From Bacteriovoracaceae bacterium UBA6261 (lineage in GTDB: Bacteria > Bdellovibrionota > Bacteriovoracia > Bacteriovoracales > Bacteriovoracaceae), in contig DJVH01000123.1 in NCBI GenBank assembly GCA_002440825.1, positions 1-59,231 of the forward strand: a DNA stretch of 59,231 nt, written 5' to 3'. A program made the position numbers and the translations under genes. Below the pieces are notes generated by a model. It was not told where the DNA came from. It made no database searches and saw nothing but the letters and a program-made list of their open reading frames with translations. Below are positions 16,624 to 25,823 of the stretch, piece after piece (position 1 is the stretch's first letter; every line of letters begins with the position of its first letter).

Positions 16624-16676
16624 GGTTCCAGAACACTTTCCTGTAAGCACTGCTTAAAGGAAAGTGTGCTGGAACC
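16624..16676 (-). repeat. Long palindromic gene-end repeat, GGTTCCAG type
   Basis: Arms GGTTCCAGAACACTTTCC (16624-16641) and GGAAAGTGTGCTGGAACC (16659-16676) pair over 18 bases with one mismatch around a 17-base loop. It starts about 10 bases after the stop of the minus-strand exported gene. The edges match the repeat at 2535-2566. It may act as a terminator or mRNA stabiliser. Confidence 0.8.
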
Positions 16677-16686
16677 CTATTTATTT

Positions 16687-17094
16687 TTAGTTATTTGAAA
16701 GGTAGCAAGTCAGGAGTGAATCATTATAACGGTAGAAAAAACCCTTTCCAACTGTCGCAGTGAACGCCACATCACCTGGAAGGATTGTTCCGTAGTCTGA
16801 AGACTTCATTGCATAGATATAAGTCCCTTTTTCGTTTTCATTAACTTCAACGTTGAAGATCACTCCGTTGTGATCACCATACATTGCTTTGATTGAACAG
16901 AAATCTGGTTCAACAGAAGGCTCATCGCTGTTTGTCCCATCGTATTCATTGGCGCTGGCATCGATAAGTTCTCTGCCGCCTGATGGAAGCATTTTTTCCA
17001 GCTTGCATTTTAATTTTTCTGTTGGACAAGTGCGAACAGCTTGAGCAAAAGCAGATGAAGAAATCAAAGCGGCCATTAGAATGATAGTTTTCAT
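16687..17094 (-). CDS. Small exported protein of unknown function
   Basis: This 135-residue protein has a signal peptide (MKTIILMAALISSSAFAQA), and its mature part has four cysteines. The segment GVIFNVEVNENEKGTYIYAMKSSDYG is beta-like. The ATG at 17094 is preceded by CGGAG. The open frame extends further upstream, but that part reads like non-coding sequence. A long palindrome follows the stop. No family is recognised. Confidence 0.7.
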   Translation of the reverse strand: MKTIILMAALISSSAFAQAVRTCPTEKLKCKLEKMLPSGGRELIDASANEYDGTNSDEPSVEPDFCSIKAMYGDHNGVIFNVEVNENEKGTYIYAMKSSDYGTILPGDVAFTATVGKGFFYRYNDSLLTCYLSNN

Positions 17095-17225
17095 GTGGAC
17101 TCCGGAGTTGGTAAGTGTTTGATGTCCTTCTGTTGTATCAGATTTAGCCATTGTTTTCATGAGGCCTGTCGCTTTTACAGGGTCACCTGTCTGATTAAAG
17201 CGTTTGCACTCAATTAAGGCGAATC

Positions 17226-17269
17226 GTCTAAAGTTTAGACAGCAGAGTGTTTGCTTTTTAGACACTCTG
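17226..17269. other. Pair of adjacent hairpins in a divergent intergenic region
   Basis: GTCTAAA-G-TTTAGAC (17226-17240) is a perfect 7-bp inverted repeat around one base. CAGAGTGT (17243-17250) and ACACTCTG (17262-17269) pair over 8 bases. Both lie between two divergently transcribed exported-protein genes in a 298-base gap that otherwise shows nothing. They could be an operator pair or a structured leader. Confidence 0.4.
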
Positions 17270-17392
17270 TAATTTCTCCATCCGTAAACATTCATTATTC
17301 TGAAAATCTCCCCTGCGCGAAGTTTGGCACAGTCGTTGCTTTAGATAAAAACAAATACTGTGATTCCAAAATACGCCTTTAGGGAGGACGTT

Positions 17393-18019
17393 ATGAAAAA
17401 ATTAGTTGTAGCTTTAATGCTTGTTACTTTGTCACTTGTTTCTTGTGGTAAAAAGAATTCTACAAATACAGATCCGAATGCAACTGCTGTAAACCCGATC
17501 ACAAATACTGCCGTTCAAAATGCTACTCAAGTTGGTTCTATGATTGATAGTTATCAACAATATTTTGGATTAGCAGCTATCGATGCTTATACTCGACTTG
17601 GGTCTTTAGCAAATCAAGGTTACCCGCTTTATTATCACTACACTAAATCTACGACATATAGCTCTAGCAATAGTAGTTGTACGAAAATTTTAGGGTTTAT
17701 TCCGGTATGCGGATATGTGACTACTTCTACATCTTCGGTTTCGAAGCCAAGTGTTACTGAATCACGTGCCCCAGTGAGTAACGTTGCAGTAAACAACAAT
17801 ATCACTGCGAAGATTAATGAGCTTAAAGGCTACGTCAACAATGCCTCGATGATTACGTATAGTAATAATGGAATGCAAATTGTGATTTATTCAAAAGATG
17901 GTAACAAATACGTTCTTGATAGATCAATGCCGATCCAAGCGAACCCGACGACCATTACAAACTCAGCTGGTGTAAGTGAGTACATGTTCTGGTGGGATCA
18001 ATCAAGCCAACAAAACTAA
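17393..18019 (+). CDS. Lipoprotein of unknown function
   Basis: This 208-residue protein has a lipoprotein signal (MKKLVVALMLVTLSLVSC), then a low-complexity Asn/Thr linker (GKKNSTNTDPNATAVNPITN). The mature part has two cysteines close together (SSCTKILGFIPVCGY) that may form a disulfide. AGGGAGG precedes the ATG at 17393. A very strong terminator follows the stop, so it is expressed as a single gene. No family is recognised. Confidence 0.8.
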   Translation: MKKLVVALMLVTLSLVSCGKKNSTNTDPNATAVNPITNTAVQNATQVGSMIDSYQQYFGLAAIDAYTRLGSLANQGYPLYYHYTKSTTYSSSNSSCTKILGFIPVCGYVTTSTSSVSKPSVTESRAPVSNVAVNNNITAKINELKGYVNNASMITYSNNGMQIVIYSKDGNKYVLDRSMPIQANPTTITNSAGVSEYMFWWDQSSQQN

Positions 18020-18049
18020 GCAAAAAGCTCAGACATTGATAGACAAAAT

Positions 18050-18077
18050 GAGGACCCATCGGGTCCTCTTTTTTTTT
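18050..18077 (+). terminator. Rho-independent terminator
   Basis: The stem GAGGACCC / GGGTCCTC has an ATC loop and is followed by nine T residues. It ends the lipoprotein gene at 17393-18019. Confidence 0.95.
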
Positions 18078-18149
18078 GCCGGCTTTGATTTATAATAAAG
18101 AAGATTAGTTTTAAAAACTTCGCTTCTAAAAAATCAAGGATGGTATCTC

Positions 18150-19862
18150 ATGGCCCAGTACAAGACAGATCTTCGCGATATTTATTTCAACCTCTTCAAT
18201 GTTTTAAAAATTCAGGATCATTCTGGTGTCGCTGAAAACGACATGAAAGATATCATCAACGAGTGCAACAAGTTTATGGAGAAGGAAGTTTATCCTTGCC
18301 GTACACTTGGCGATCACGAAGGCGTGCAGTTGAAAGACGGCAAAGTCACTGTGCCGCCATCGTTTCATGCTCCGATGAAAAAGTTTTATGAAAACGGCTG
18401 GTACGGAATTGGTTATCCGGAAGAAATCGGAGGCATGCCGACTCCGCATACTGTCTCGATGGTTTGTCAGTCGTTGATGAACGGCGCGAACGTTTCGTTT
18501 GCGATGTATCCGGGACTTGCTCGTGGAGCGATGGATGTTATTCTGCAAGTTGGATCTCAAGAACAAAAAGATACTTTCGTTCCCAATATGATGACAGGAA
18601 AGTGGGGCGGATCAATGTGTTTGACTGAGCCGGGAGCGGGGTCAGACGTTGGTGCTGCGATTACAACAGCGACTCCAGTCGGCGACGGCACTTACAAAAT
18701 GAAAGGGATTAAAATTTTTATTTCCTCAGGCGATGGCGATCTTTATGAAAACGTCATTCACCTTGTTCTGGCAAGAACTCCTGGAGGAGCGCCGGGAACA
18801 AAAGGACTTTCGCTTTTCATCGTTCCGAAAATCAGACTCGATGGAAAAGCAAATGATGTGAGATGTACAAAAGTTGAAGAGAAGATGGGGATTCACGGTC
18901 AGGCGACTTGTGAACTGACATTTGGATCTAACGGCGATTGTATCGGAACATTGATTGGAAAAGAATTCGAAGGAATGCAGAACATGTTCATTCTGATGAA
19001 TGAAGCAAGACTTCTGTGTGGAGTTCAGGCGGAAGCGCAGGGGAACCTGGTTTATATGCTGACTGAGCAATATGCAAAAGAGCGCGTACAATTCGGAAAA
19101 GAAATTATCAATCACCCGGATGTAAAACGCACGCTGGTAAAAATGAGATCGATGGCCAGAGCAATGAGATCGCTGATTCTTTACACGGCCGATTTATTCG
19201 ACAGACAACACGGTGGGGATAAGTCAGTGAGTGATGAGATTGCGTTCTTTACTCCGATCTGTAAGGCGTATTGTTCGGATGAAGGATTTATGGTGGCGAT
19301 CGATGCGATTCAAACTCACGGTGGGTATGGATTCTGTACGGAATACGGGATTGAGCAGTTTGCGAGAGATTTAAAAATTGCCACGATCTACGAAGGAACA
19401 AACGGAATTCAGGCGATCGATTTCACGATGAGAAAAGTGTTAAAAGATAATGCAAAAACATTCATGACGGTTGGAGCGAAGATTCAAAAGTCGATGATGA
19501 AGCCGGAAGCGCAGGCGTTTAAAGATGAAGTGGCGATGATCGGCAAGAATCTGGAAAAGGCGCAGGCCATTGTGCAGAAGTTTGGAGCAGCGGCTCAGGC
19601 AAATAATATGGATGCACTTCTTTTTCATGCGACAAATTTTTTAGCGTTCTCCGGAAACCTGGTTTGCTCGTGGTTGATGCTCGATAACGCGATTGAAGCT
19701 TCGAAGTTGCTCGGAAGTGCTTCGAATCAGGAAGAGAAAGACTATTATCAGAGTAAAATTGTCGACTTTAAATTCTTCGTTCAACAGCAGTTGGTGAAGA
19801 ATGTGGCGTTGTCGCAGTCGATCTTAGGCTTCTCGGAAGACCTAAGTTCATTGAAAGTTTAG
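18150..19862 (+). CDS. Acyl-CoA dehydrogenase
   Basis: This 570-residue flavoenzyme catalyses alpha,beta-dehydrogenation of acyl-CoA, the first step of beta-oxidation. It shows the full acyl-CoA dehydrogenase order: helical N-terminus, middle beta domain with MCLTEPGAGSDVGAA and KGIKIFISSGDGD, then the C-terminal helices with EARLLCGVQAEAQGN, RVQFGK and AIQTHGGYGF..EYGIEQFARDLKIATIYEGTNGIQAIDF. The catalytic base glutamate is in YEGTNGIQ, as in long-chain types. The longer C-terminal tail (to 570) resembles proteins sometimes annotated AcdA/FadE-like. AAGGA precedes the ATG. Confidence 0.92.
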   Translation: MAQYKTDLRDIYFNLFNVLKIQDHSGVAENDMKDIINECNKFMEKEVYPCRTLGDHEGVQLKDGKVTVPPSFHAPMKKFYENGWYGIGYPEEIGGMPTPHTVSMVCQSLMNGANVSFAMYPGLARGAMDVILQVGSQEQKDTFVPNMMTGKWGGSMCLTEPGAGSDVGAAITTATPVGDGTYKMKGIKIFISSGDGDLYENVIHLVLARTPGGAPGTKGLSLFIVPKIRLDGKANDVRCTKVEEKMGIHGQATCELTFGSNGDCIGTLIGKEFEGMQNMFILMNEARLLCGVQAEAQGNLVYMLTEQYAKERVQFGKEIINHPDVKRTLVKMRSMARAMRSLILYTADLFDRQHGGDKSVSDEIAFFTPICKAYCSDEGFMVAIDAIQTHGGYGFCTEYGIEQFARDLKIATIYEGTNGIQAIDFTMRKVLKDNAKTFMTVGAKIQKSMMKPEAQAFKDEVAMIGKNLEKAQAIVQKFGAAAQANNMDALLFHATNFLAFSGNLVCSWLMLDNAIEASKLLGSASNQEEKDYYQSKIVDFKFFVQQQLVKNVALSQSILGFSEDLSSLKV

Positions 19863-19915
19863 GCTTAAAAGTGTTACACTGATTGAGATTTGTAACTTTT
19901 TAAACTGAGCCAAAA

Positions 19916-20743
19916 ATGACAATTGAAAAACTTAATGAAGAGATCAAACTCTTCTCGTCTTCCACGCATGGAAGCAGCGACTATGATAAAGATGAATTCT
20001 TTGTCATGAGTGAAAACAGAACTGAATTTGCTCCGCTGAAATATCTGCAGAAAAGACTTCCGGAATATAAAGACATTAATTCTCTGCTCAAGATTGGATT
20101 TGTGTATGACTCGCTGGAGTTATCTAACAATGAAAATTTTGGGCAGTGGTATGAAAAGCAGTTTTCCAAGAAGCTGCCGCGAAGAGATGCACGCAAAATT
20201 TCGATAGTGTATGTTCCAAACAATAAATTGATTCTGGATCAGATTGCGACTGTTCATAAGTCGTATGAAGTTCTTCAGCACGAACAGATTTTGCTGAATA
20301 ATAAAAATCTTCCGACTCAGTTGGGAGAGTGGTACGCGAAGTGTATCTTCGGGTTGAAGCAACTTAAGTCGACGTCACAAAGAGGATTTGATTTTGTGAT
20401 GGGGGATGGAAAGAGAGTTGAAGTGCAGGTTGAGTGGTCTGATGTTTCTTCGCCGAAAGGAGTGAAGATCAAGAAGACGCTTGTCGATCTGTCTGATTAT
20501 TGTGTCATCATTTACGTCGCGAAGAATTTTATGATTCGCGAGGTTTGCTTTCTTGATTCGGAGTATGTGTCGAGGAAGTTTTCTTCTAAAGGGCATACGA
20601 TCTTTTTGAAGGATTCGGATGTGTCGGCTTATTTCTTTTCGAAGAGCTCTAAGCACTTTGATAAGATTATTAATCCAATTACTTTTTTGAAGTATGCTTC
20701 GCCTAATTTGGCGATGAAGTTGTCTGAAAAATTGAATCAATAA
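19916..20743 (+). CDS. PD-(D/E)XK-like protein of unknown function
   Basis: This 275-residue protein is soluble. A central stretch fits a PD-(D/E)XK nuclease core: LGEWYAKCIFG with E138, then RGFDFVMGDGKRVEVQVEW, giving D159 and E169-x-Q171. The usual lysine of (D/E)XK is glutamine, and GFDF-x-x-GDGKRVEVQ is otherwise close to the family pattern. If the fold is right, activity could be changed or lost. The first 110 residues match nothing I know. It lies between an acyl-CoA dehydrogenase and exported genes and has its own terminator. Confidence 0.55.
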   Translation: MTIEKLNEEIKLFSSSTHGSSDYDKDEFFVMSENRTEFAPLKYLQKRLPEYKDINSLLKIGFVYDSLELSNNENFGQWYEKQFSKKLPRRDARKISIVYVPNNKLILDQIATVHKSYEVLQHEQILLNNKNLPTQLGEWYAKCIFGLKQLKSTSQRGFDFVMGDGKRVEVQVEWSDVSSPKGVKIKKTLVDLSDYCVIIYVAKNFMIREVCFLDSEYVSRKFSSKGHTIFLKDSDVSAYFFSKSSKHFDKIINPITFLKYASPNLAMKLSEKLNQ

Positions 20744-20745
20744 TG

Positions 20746-20770
20746 AGAGCACCTTTGGGTGCTCTTTCTT
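20746..20770 (+). terminator. Rho-independent terminator
   Basis: AGAGCACC / GGTGCTCT form an 8-bp perfect stem with a TTTG loop and a TTCTTTAC tail. It follows directly on the stop codon of the PD-(D/E)XK-like gene. Confidence 0.85.
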
Positions 20771-20829
20771 TACCTAATCTTAATTCAATAAATGCCTAAA
20801 TAGTTTTGATCTCAGTTAAAATTGTAGGC

Positions 20830-22488
20830 ATGACAAAACTTCTTAAAATATTTTTTTTAATTTCATTAATTATGTTCAGCAGGCTGCAAGCTGAGGAACA
20901 AGGACAACTATTGGTTGAATTCAAAGACCAAAAGTTTATTTATAATAATGAAGTTTGTCTGATTACAGCTAAGGAGCAGTCAGAAGCAAAGGAGTTTATC
21001 GTCACCCCGCCGGACCAGCAATATCTTCCTTTAAAAGTAGCCCTCACGATAGTTCAGTTGAGGGTCATCAACAAAGCACCGTTTTCACAAATCCTTTGTG
21101 GGATCCGTAATTTCTTAAGTTTGTACAGCGGAAAACTCCGTTACAGATTCGGTGATGAGAGTGAAAAAATTATTGTAGATGATTATATCAAATTACTGGA
21201 TCAATTGCAGAACGACTCTCGAACTAAAGCGGATTTTGATAAATACATTTTGAACTCCGCGGAGATGAAAGATTATTACGAAATGATTGGCAAATACAAT
21301 GCTGATTATAAAAAATTTGAACCTGACTTTGCCAGGAAATTAATCGTGGCGAACTTTTTGAGCAAGAAAACCAGAACATCGGCTGAAGACTGGCAAATTT
21401 TATTTGATATGTTCTATCTTCAGAATAAAATACTTCCCAAAGAGCTGAATGAATATTTAAGGGCTAGTCTGACTGGTAAAAATAGATGGGCCGTCCAGCA
21501 GCTTCTTCCGGTGTATCTTAAAAATGCTAATGAGCTTGCCTATAATGATCTCTTTAAGTTTCTTTTGGAAAACTACAGTACCTATAGCGGTGGTGTAAGC
21601 GTTGTAGTTCTTTCTGTGGACATCGAATTAGCAATGTCCGTTTTCAATTCTCGTTTTGTTCCCGATTCATTTAAATGCTTTTATGTGAAAGATGTTATCG
21701 AAAGAAATGTGCATAAAATTTCTAAAAATGCTAAGGAGAAATTGCGGAGTATAAACCTTGGCTGTCTCAATGAAGTTCTCGCCAATTCGGAAAAATTCAT
21801 AGTACCACTCGATAGTTGCCCAAAGATTGTGATCGGTGCAAATGAAAATTTACAATCGGTTGTGGCAAAAATGAGTACGGAGTTTTACAGAAGCTGGATG
21901 GAGTGCCGGACTAAGTGTCGTGCTGGAGAGAGCTGTACTGCTATTTCAAGTCCCAATGGGTTTTACACTTTTTTGAATACAAAGTACTCAGACGATTTTA
22001 GCCAGTTCAATGAAATGGTAGCAAAAATCAGTTCAACTCTTCCTCCGAATAATGAACCATTAAAATACGATTATAAGCCTGTGGGTATTTGCACTGAAAA
22101 AGGTTTTTGTGGAGAAAAGCTTACCGGTTGTCTTGATGGTGAAATTCAAACAAAAGTCAGTGAAGAGTTAAAAAAAGCCGGCTACAGAAGCTGCAAAAAC
22201 GATAATGATTGCTTCATGGCAGCTGCAGGATTTGGTGGTAATTGTGTAGATTTTCCTATCAATGTGAACCTTGGCCCAGCATTAGAAATGATGATTCCAC
22301 ATCCTCCTGCCCCGAAAAATCCTAAACGCTATATTGTATCAGGCATGCCCAATTTTTTTACAACTCGGCTTTCGAAAATTGCCACCCAATGTGGAAAACC
22401 TTATGGCAGCTGGAATTGCAGTTCGACAAATGCTGACGTTAAATGTGTTCAAAATCTTTGCGTTCTCAGTAAGTCTTCAGGTCTTTGA
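20830..22488 (+). CDS. Exported protein of unknown function, paralogue 1
   Basis: This 552-residue protein has a signal peptide (MTKLLKIFFLISLIMFSRLQA). It aligns over its length with the next gene. Shared points are NNEVCLITAKEQ (NNGICQISKKEQ), ALTIVQLRVIN (ALTIVQLRLIN), NELAYNDLFKF, CLNEVLANSEKF and GICTEKGFCGEKL. The C-terminal third is cysteine-rich, with SCKNDNDCFMAAAGFGGNCVDFPINVN, a pattern (SC-x-D-x-DC) seen in some exported proteins of deltaproteobacteria. The ATG at 20830 is preferred over a TTG at 20806 because the signal peptide starts there. Function unknown. Confidence 0.75.
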   Translation: MTKLLKIFFLISLIMFSRLQAEEQGQLLVEFKDQKFIYNNEVCLITAKEQSEAKEFIVTPPDQQYLPLKVALTIVQLRVINKAPFSQILCGIRNFLSLYSGKLRYRFGDESEKIIVDDYIKLLDQLQNDSRTKADFDKYILNSAEMKDYYEMIGKYNADYKKFEPDFARKLIVANFLSKKTRTSAEDWQILFDMFYLQNKILPKELNEYLRASLTGKNRWAVQQLLPVYLKNANELAYNDLFKFLLENYSTYSGGVSVVVLSVDIELAMSVFNSRFVPDSFKCFYVKDVIERNVHKISKNAKEKLRSINLGCLNEVLANSEKFIVPLDSCPKIVIGANENLQSVVAKMSTEFYRSWMECRTKCRAGESCTAISSPNGFYTFLNTKYSDDFSQFNEMVAKISSTLPPNNEPLKYDYKPVGICTEKGFCGEKLTGCLDGEIQTKVSEELKKAGYRSCKNDNDCFMAAAGFGGNCVDFPINVNLGPALEMMIPHPPAPKNPKRYIVSGMPNFFTTRLSKIATQCGKPYGSWNCSSTNADVKCVQNLCVLSKSSGL

Positions 22489-22575
22489 TTCTTTATATAA
22501 ACTTAATCTTTAAAGAGTATAAATAAATTCATTACTGTCTTATGATTAAAAATGAAAAATGAATAAGGATTAGTT

Positions 22576-24258
22576 ATGAAAAACACGTTAGTTTTTTTAT
22601 CGGCACTTTTTTTAATAGCCCCGGTATCTGCTGAAGTCTATCAAACAGCACCCCCTGCAACGGCAGCAGAGTATAGAGGAATAGAAAAACAAGGTGAAAC
22701 CAAGGATCTCAAATTTATCGCAAACAATGGTATTTGCCAGATTTCCAAAAAAGAACAGGATGATGCAAAAGAATATATCATTGATCCAAAGGATAGCTCC
22801 AATTTAAATTTAAAAATTGCTCTGACAATTGTTCAGTTGCGACTTATAAATAATGCCAAATTTAATGATATCAACTGCGGCTTAAGATATTTCCTTGAAA
22901 GATACTATGATAAAAATGGTAGAAGAATGGACTATAGTGAAAGTGGATCTACCATCACTTCTGAATATTTAAAAATTTTAGAAAAGCTTAGAACTGATCC
23001 TAAGAGTAAAGGTGACTTTGAAAAGAATGTTCTTAACTCTAATGAGTTAAGTTACTACTATGGTGTACTTGGAAACAATATAAATGATTATAATCTTCTT
23101 GAACCAAGTCTGGCTCGAAAATTTTTTGCCGCAAACATAATCAGTAAGAGTACTTCACGACAAATCGGACAAGAAGAATGGCAACTTCTCTTTGATCTCT
23201 TCTATTCGAAAAACATCACTCCACCTAAAGAATTAAACGATTTTCTCAAAAGTATTTTAATGAAACAAAATGGGTATGCCAATGTTCAACTCATGACCGT
23301 CTATCTGAACAATGCAAATGATCTTGCTTATAATGATTTATTTAAAAGTGTTTTTGAAGGTCTTGGGGCTTCCAGTATTTCTAATTATTTTGACTCTTAT
23401 TCGGCCAATCCAAACCAGGTAAAAAGTGTCTTCCTTTCAAAATATCTTCCAGAAAATTTTAAATGTACTTTTGCTCGAGAAAATGTATCAAAAAATGCGC
23501 CAAAGTATCCTAAAGACTCCATTGAAGAATTAAAACAACTTAAAGCTAATTGCTTAAATGAGGCACTATCTGATGCTTCGAAGTTTATTTATCCTGCAGA
23601 CGGATGCCCTCAAATCGCTTTTGACAAAGATAAGGATCACCAGCAGCTTCTTTCCAAAATGAGTGCTGATTTTTCCCGCAATTGGCTGGACTGTCGAAAA
23701 AAATGTAATACTGGCGAAAAATGCCTCGCAGTTCAGGAAGGAACGGGAATATATACATTTCTCAATGGAAAATTTGAAAAAGATCTGGGCGTTTTCAAAG
23801 AAATTCAGACTAAGACTATGGGAATGGGAACAATGAATTTTCCTTTAAAGTATGAATATCGCCCAATCGGTATTTGTACGGAAAAAGGGATTTGTGGAGA
23901 AAAACTCAATTGCGCTGATACCGATATCACCAAGAAAATAAATGAAGAATTGAAAACAGCTAAATATCAATCATGCAAGACGGATGACGACTGTTTTATT
24001 GTGGCCACAGGCTTTGGCAGCTGTACTGAGTACGCCATTAACGTAAACTTGGCTCCTCAAATGCCGAATGGCATGGCTCAATCAATGCCTCAGGCAAAGA
24101 ATAGGCGCTTTGTTGGAATGGGGATGCAGAACTTTCTCACAATGCGCTTTTCAAGAATCGCTGACCAGTGTGGGAAAACATTTAATGCCTGGTCGTGTAG
24201 GCCAGATTCTAATACAAAAGTGAAATGTGAAAAAAATCTTTGTGTTATCGCCAAGTAA
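22576..24258 (+). CDS. Exported protein of unknown function, paralogue 2
   Basis: This 560-residue protein with a signal peptide (MKNTLVFLSALFLIAPVSA) is a tandem duplicate of the previous gene, about two-fifths identical by eye. A conserved core (NNGICQISKKEQDDAKEYI) follows a low-complexity start rich in Ala and Pro. The middle is helical and rich in Tyr, Asn and Leu. The C-terminus again has the cysteine module GICTEKGICGEKL..SCKTDDDCFIVATGFGSC. AAGGA precedes the ATG. Both probably act at the cell surface or periplasm; the role is unknown. Confidence 0.8.
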   Translation: MKNTLVFLSALFLIAPVSAEVYQTAPPATAAEYRGIEKQGETKDLKFIANNGICQISKKEQDDAKEYIIDPKDSSNLNLKIALTIVQLRLINNAKFNDINCGLRYFLERYYDKNGRRMDYSESGSTITSEYLKILEKLRTDPKSKGDFEKNVLNSNELSYYYGVLGNNINDYNLLEPSLARKFFAANIISKSTSRQIGQEEWQLLFDLFYSKNITPPKELNDFLKSILMKQNGYANVQLMTVYLNNANDLAYNDLFKSVFEGLGASSISNYFDSYSANPNQVKSVFLSKYLPENFKCTFARENVSKNAPKYPKDSIEELKQLKANCLNEALSDASKFIYPADGCPQIAFDKDKDHQQLLSKMSADFSRNWLDCRKKCNTGEKCLAVQEGTGIYTFLNGKFEKDLGVFKEIQTKTMGMGTMNFPLKYEYRPIGICTEKGICGEKLNCADTDITKKINEELKTAKYQSCKTDDDCFIVATGFGSCTEYAINVNLAPQMPNGMAQSMPQAKNRRFVGMGMQNFLTMRFSRIADQCGKTFNAWSCRPDSNTKVKCEKNLCVIAK

Positions 24259-24265
24259 GGATAAA

Positions 24266-25666
24266 TTAAAAATTATCTAAAAAATCAAAATCGGTTGCTT
24301 CATAGGAATGATTATTAGTACCAGTCATTCCACAGGTGAGTTCATCTTCTTTAAAGGCAGATGATGGCAAAGTCACTTTAATGTTTTTAAAGTAATCAAT
24401 TTTTTCTTTGGCAAAAATTTTAGGACACCATCTTCCGCATTCTGGATCAACTTTTAATCTATCTTTGACAGGCTTCCAGTTTGGATTTAGAAAAAATTGC
24501 TTTACGATTTTTATGGTTTTTTTAGACGTACCAACTTGCAAATCGATTGATGATGTTTCCTCCGGGGGGACGTTTATCGCCACAACATCGCCATATTCTC
24601 CAATGAGATCAATTTTATTTTTTTTCACGCTATTAAAAAGACTTTCGATTTCGAAGAATTCAAGGCTGCATTTTTTATCAACTCTACCGTTGCCAGGAAA
24701 GACTTTTTCCAAAGAATAAACTTCATACAAGTTCAAAGATTTTAATTGCTCAAGTAGAGGTTTCAATTTTACATTGTCTAATCCCAATTCGTTGACTGCA
24801 GCATCTTCGTTTTTAAAATAATTATCATAACGAGCCTGATTAGTAGCCTTGGGTATCAAAACTCTGTTTCTAAATTCCAGTGAGGAGCATTTTCCATTTT
24901 CTGCAACTATCAAAGGGAAGGAGCCATTGAGAAGATTTTTTTGATCAACGACCGGTAGATCAAAACTTTTAACAAAGACCAACTGAGCTTTGCCCTCATA
25001 AATGAAATCTAGTTTTTGAAATAAAGCAATTCTGCTCGGTAAGACAAAAGGGCTGTCTGACTTTATGACCAAACCTGGTGGTAAAGGCTTATTGAATTCA
25101 ATTTTATCAATTGAATTACCCTCAACGAGAACTCCTTCTATTTTTTTAAGGTATATTTTCATTTTGTTTTCAATGATTTGATCACCCAGAAAATATTTAA
25201 AAGGAATTACTATGCCGTTTTGAAAATCTTTTTCTGTTAGTTCGTCCTTGTTTTCTGTCAGAGTAACATCACCACCCTTAGTAAATGAAAATTTGTCTCC
25301 ATAGCCTATCGATAGTGGATTTGTAAAAGGTGCGTTCTCAGAAAATCCTGAAGAAGTAAGGAAATACCTCTTCCCATTGACAAAAACAGCTACAGGAAGC
25401 TGATTTGGTTGAAGAGATTTTGGGAATGGCAGAGGAGAGAAGCTTTTGGAAAGAATGAAATTACTTTTCAAGTTAGCCGCGAGATTTAATTCATAAGGCT
25501 CGTAAGCTAAGGAGAAATTGGGAGGGATTTCTTTTTTTATGAAGCAAAATTTATGTAACGTGTGTTGTTGCTCAAGGAGTGCGAGCGGGTTTTGGGCCAT
25601 GGCGGAGCTGGATGTAATCGCTCCCATAAAAAATGGTAAAGAGTACAAGACAATTTTTTTAGTCAA
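24266..25666 (-). CDS. Exported protein of unknown function
   Basis: This 466-residue protein starts with TTG, which is supported by AAGGG eight bases upstream and by the signal peptide MTKKIVLYSLPFFMGAITSSSAMA immediately following. The body is rich in beta-strand motifs (SIGYGDKFSFTKGGDVTLTENKDELTEKDF) and has six cysteines, concentrated in the C-terminal part (KCSLEFF, CGRWCPKIF, TCGMTG). No family is recognised. It is convergent with the paralogue pair, with only 7 bases between the stops. Confidence 0.75.
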   Translation of the reverse strand: MTKKIVLYSLPFFMGAITSSSAMAQNPLALLEQQHTLHKFCFIKKEIPPNFSLAYEPYELNLAANLKSNFILSKSFSPLPFPKSLQPNQLPVAVFVNGKRYFLTSSGFSENAPFTNPLSIGYGDKFSFTKGGDVTLTENKDELTEKDFQNGIVIPFKYFLGDQIIENKMKIYLKKIEGVLVEGNSIDKIEFNKPLPPGLVIKSDSPFVLPSRIALFQKLDFIYEGKAQLVFVKSFDLPVVDQKNLLNGSFPLIVAENGKCSSLEFRNRVLIPKATNQARYDNYFKNEDAAVNELGLDNVKLKPLLEQLKSLNLYEVYSLEKVFPGNGRVDKKCSLEFFEIESLFNSVKKNKIDLIGEYGDVVAINVPPEETSSIDLQVGTSKKTIKIVKQFFLNPNWKPVKDRLKVDPECGRWCPKIFAKEKIDYFKNIKVTLPSSAFKEDELTCGMTGTNNHSYEATDFDFLDNF

Positions 25667-25823
25667 ACTTTATCCCTTGAATATGAACTGACTCTAGTTT
25701 AATAGCTTCCAAGGTGAAGTCCATTTATTTGAAATCAATTTTTTATCAAGATATTTAAGAGTCATTGTTAAAAAAATCATGTCCACATAAAATGAATGTT
25801 ATGAACTTACAAAAGGGACAGTC

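Noticed and set aside
17095..17295. A 5' extension of the minus-strand exported gene to 17295.
   Set aside because: The residues before the signal peptide (MNVYGWRNYRV...) are not compatible with export, and a good ribosome-binding site precedes the ATG at 17094.
20830..22488. A frameshift or duplication error explaining the two similar 550-residue genes.
   Set aside because: Both are intact, with their own start sites and many compensating differences, so they are real paralogues.
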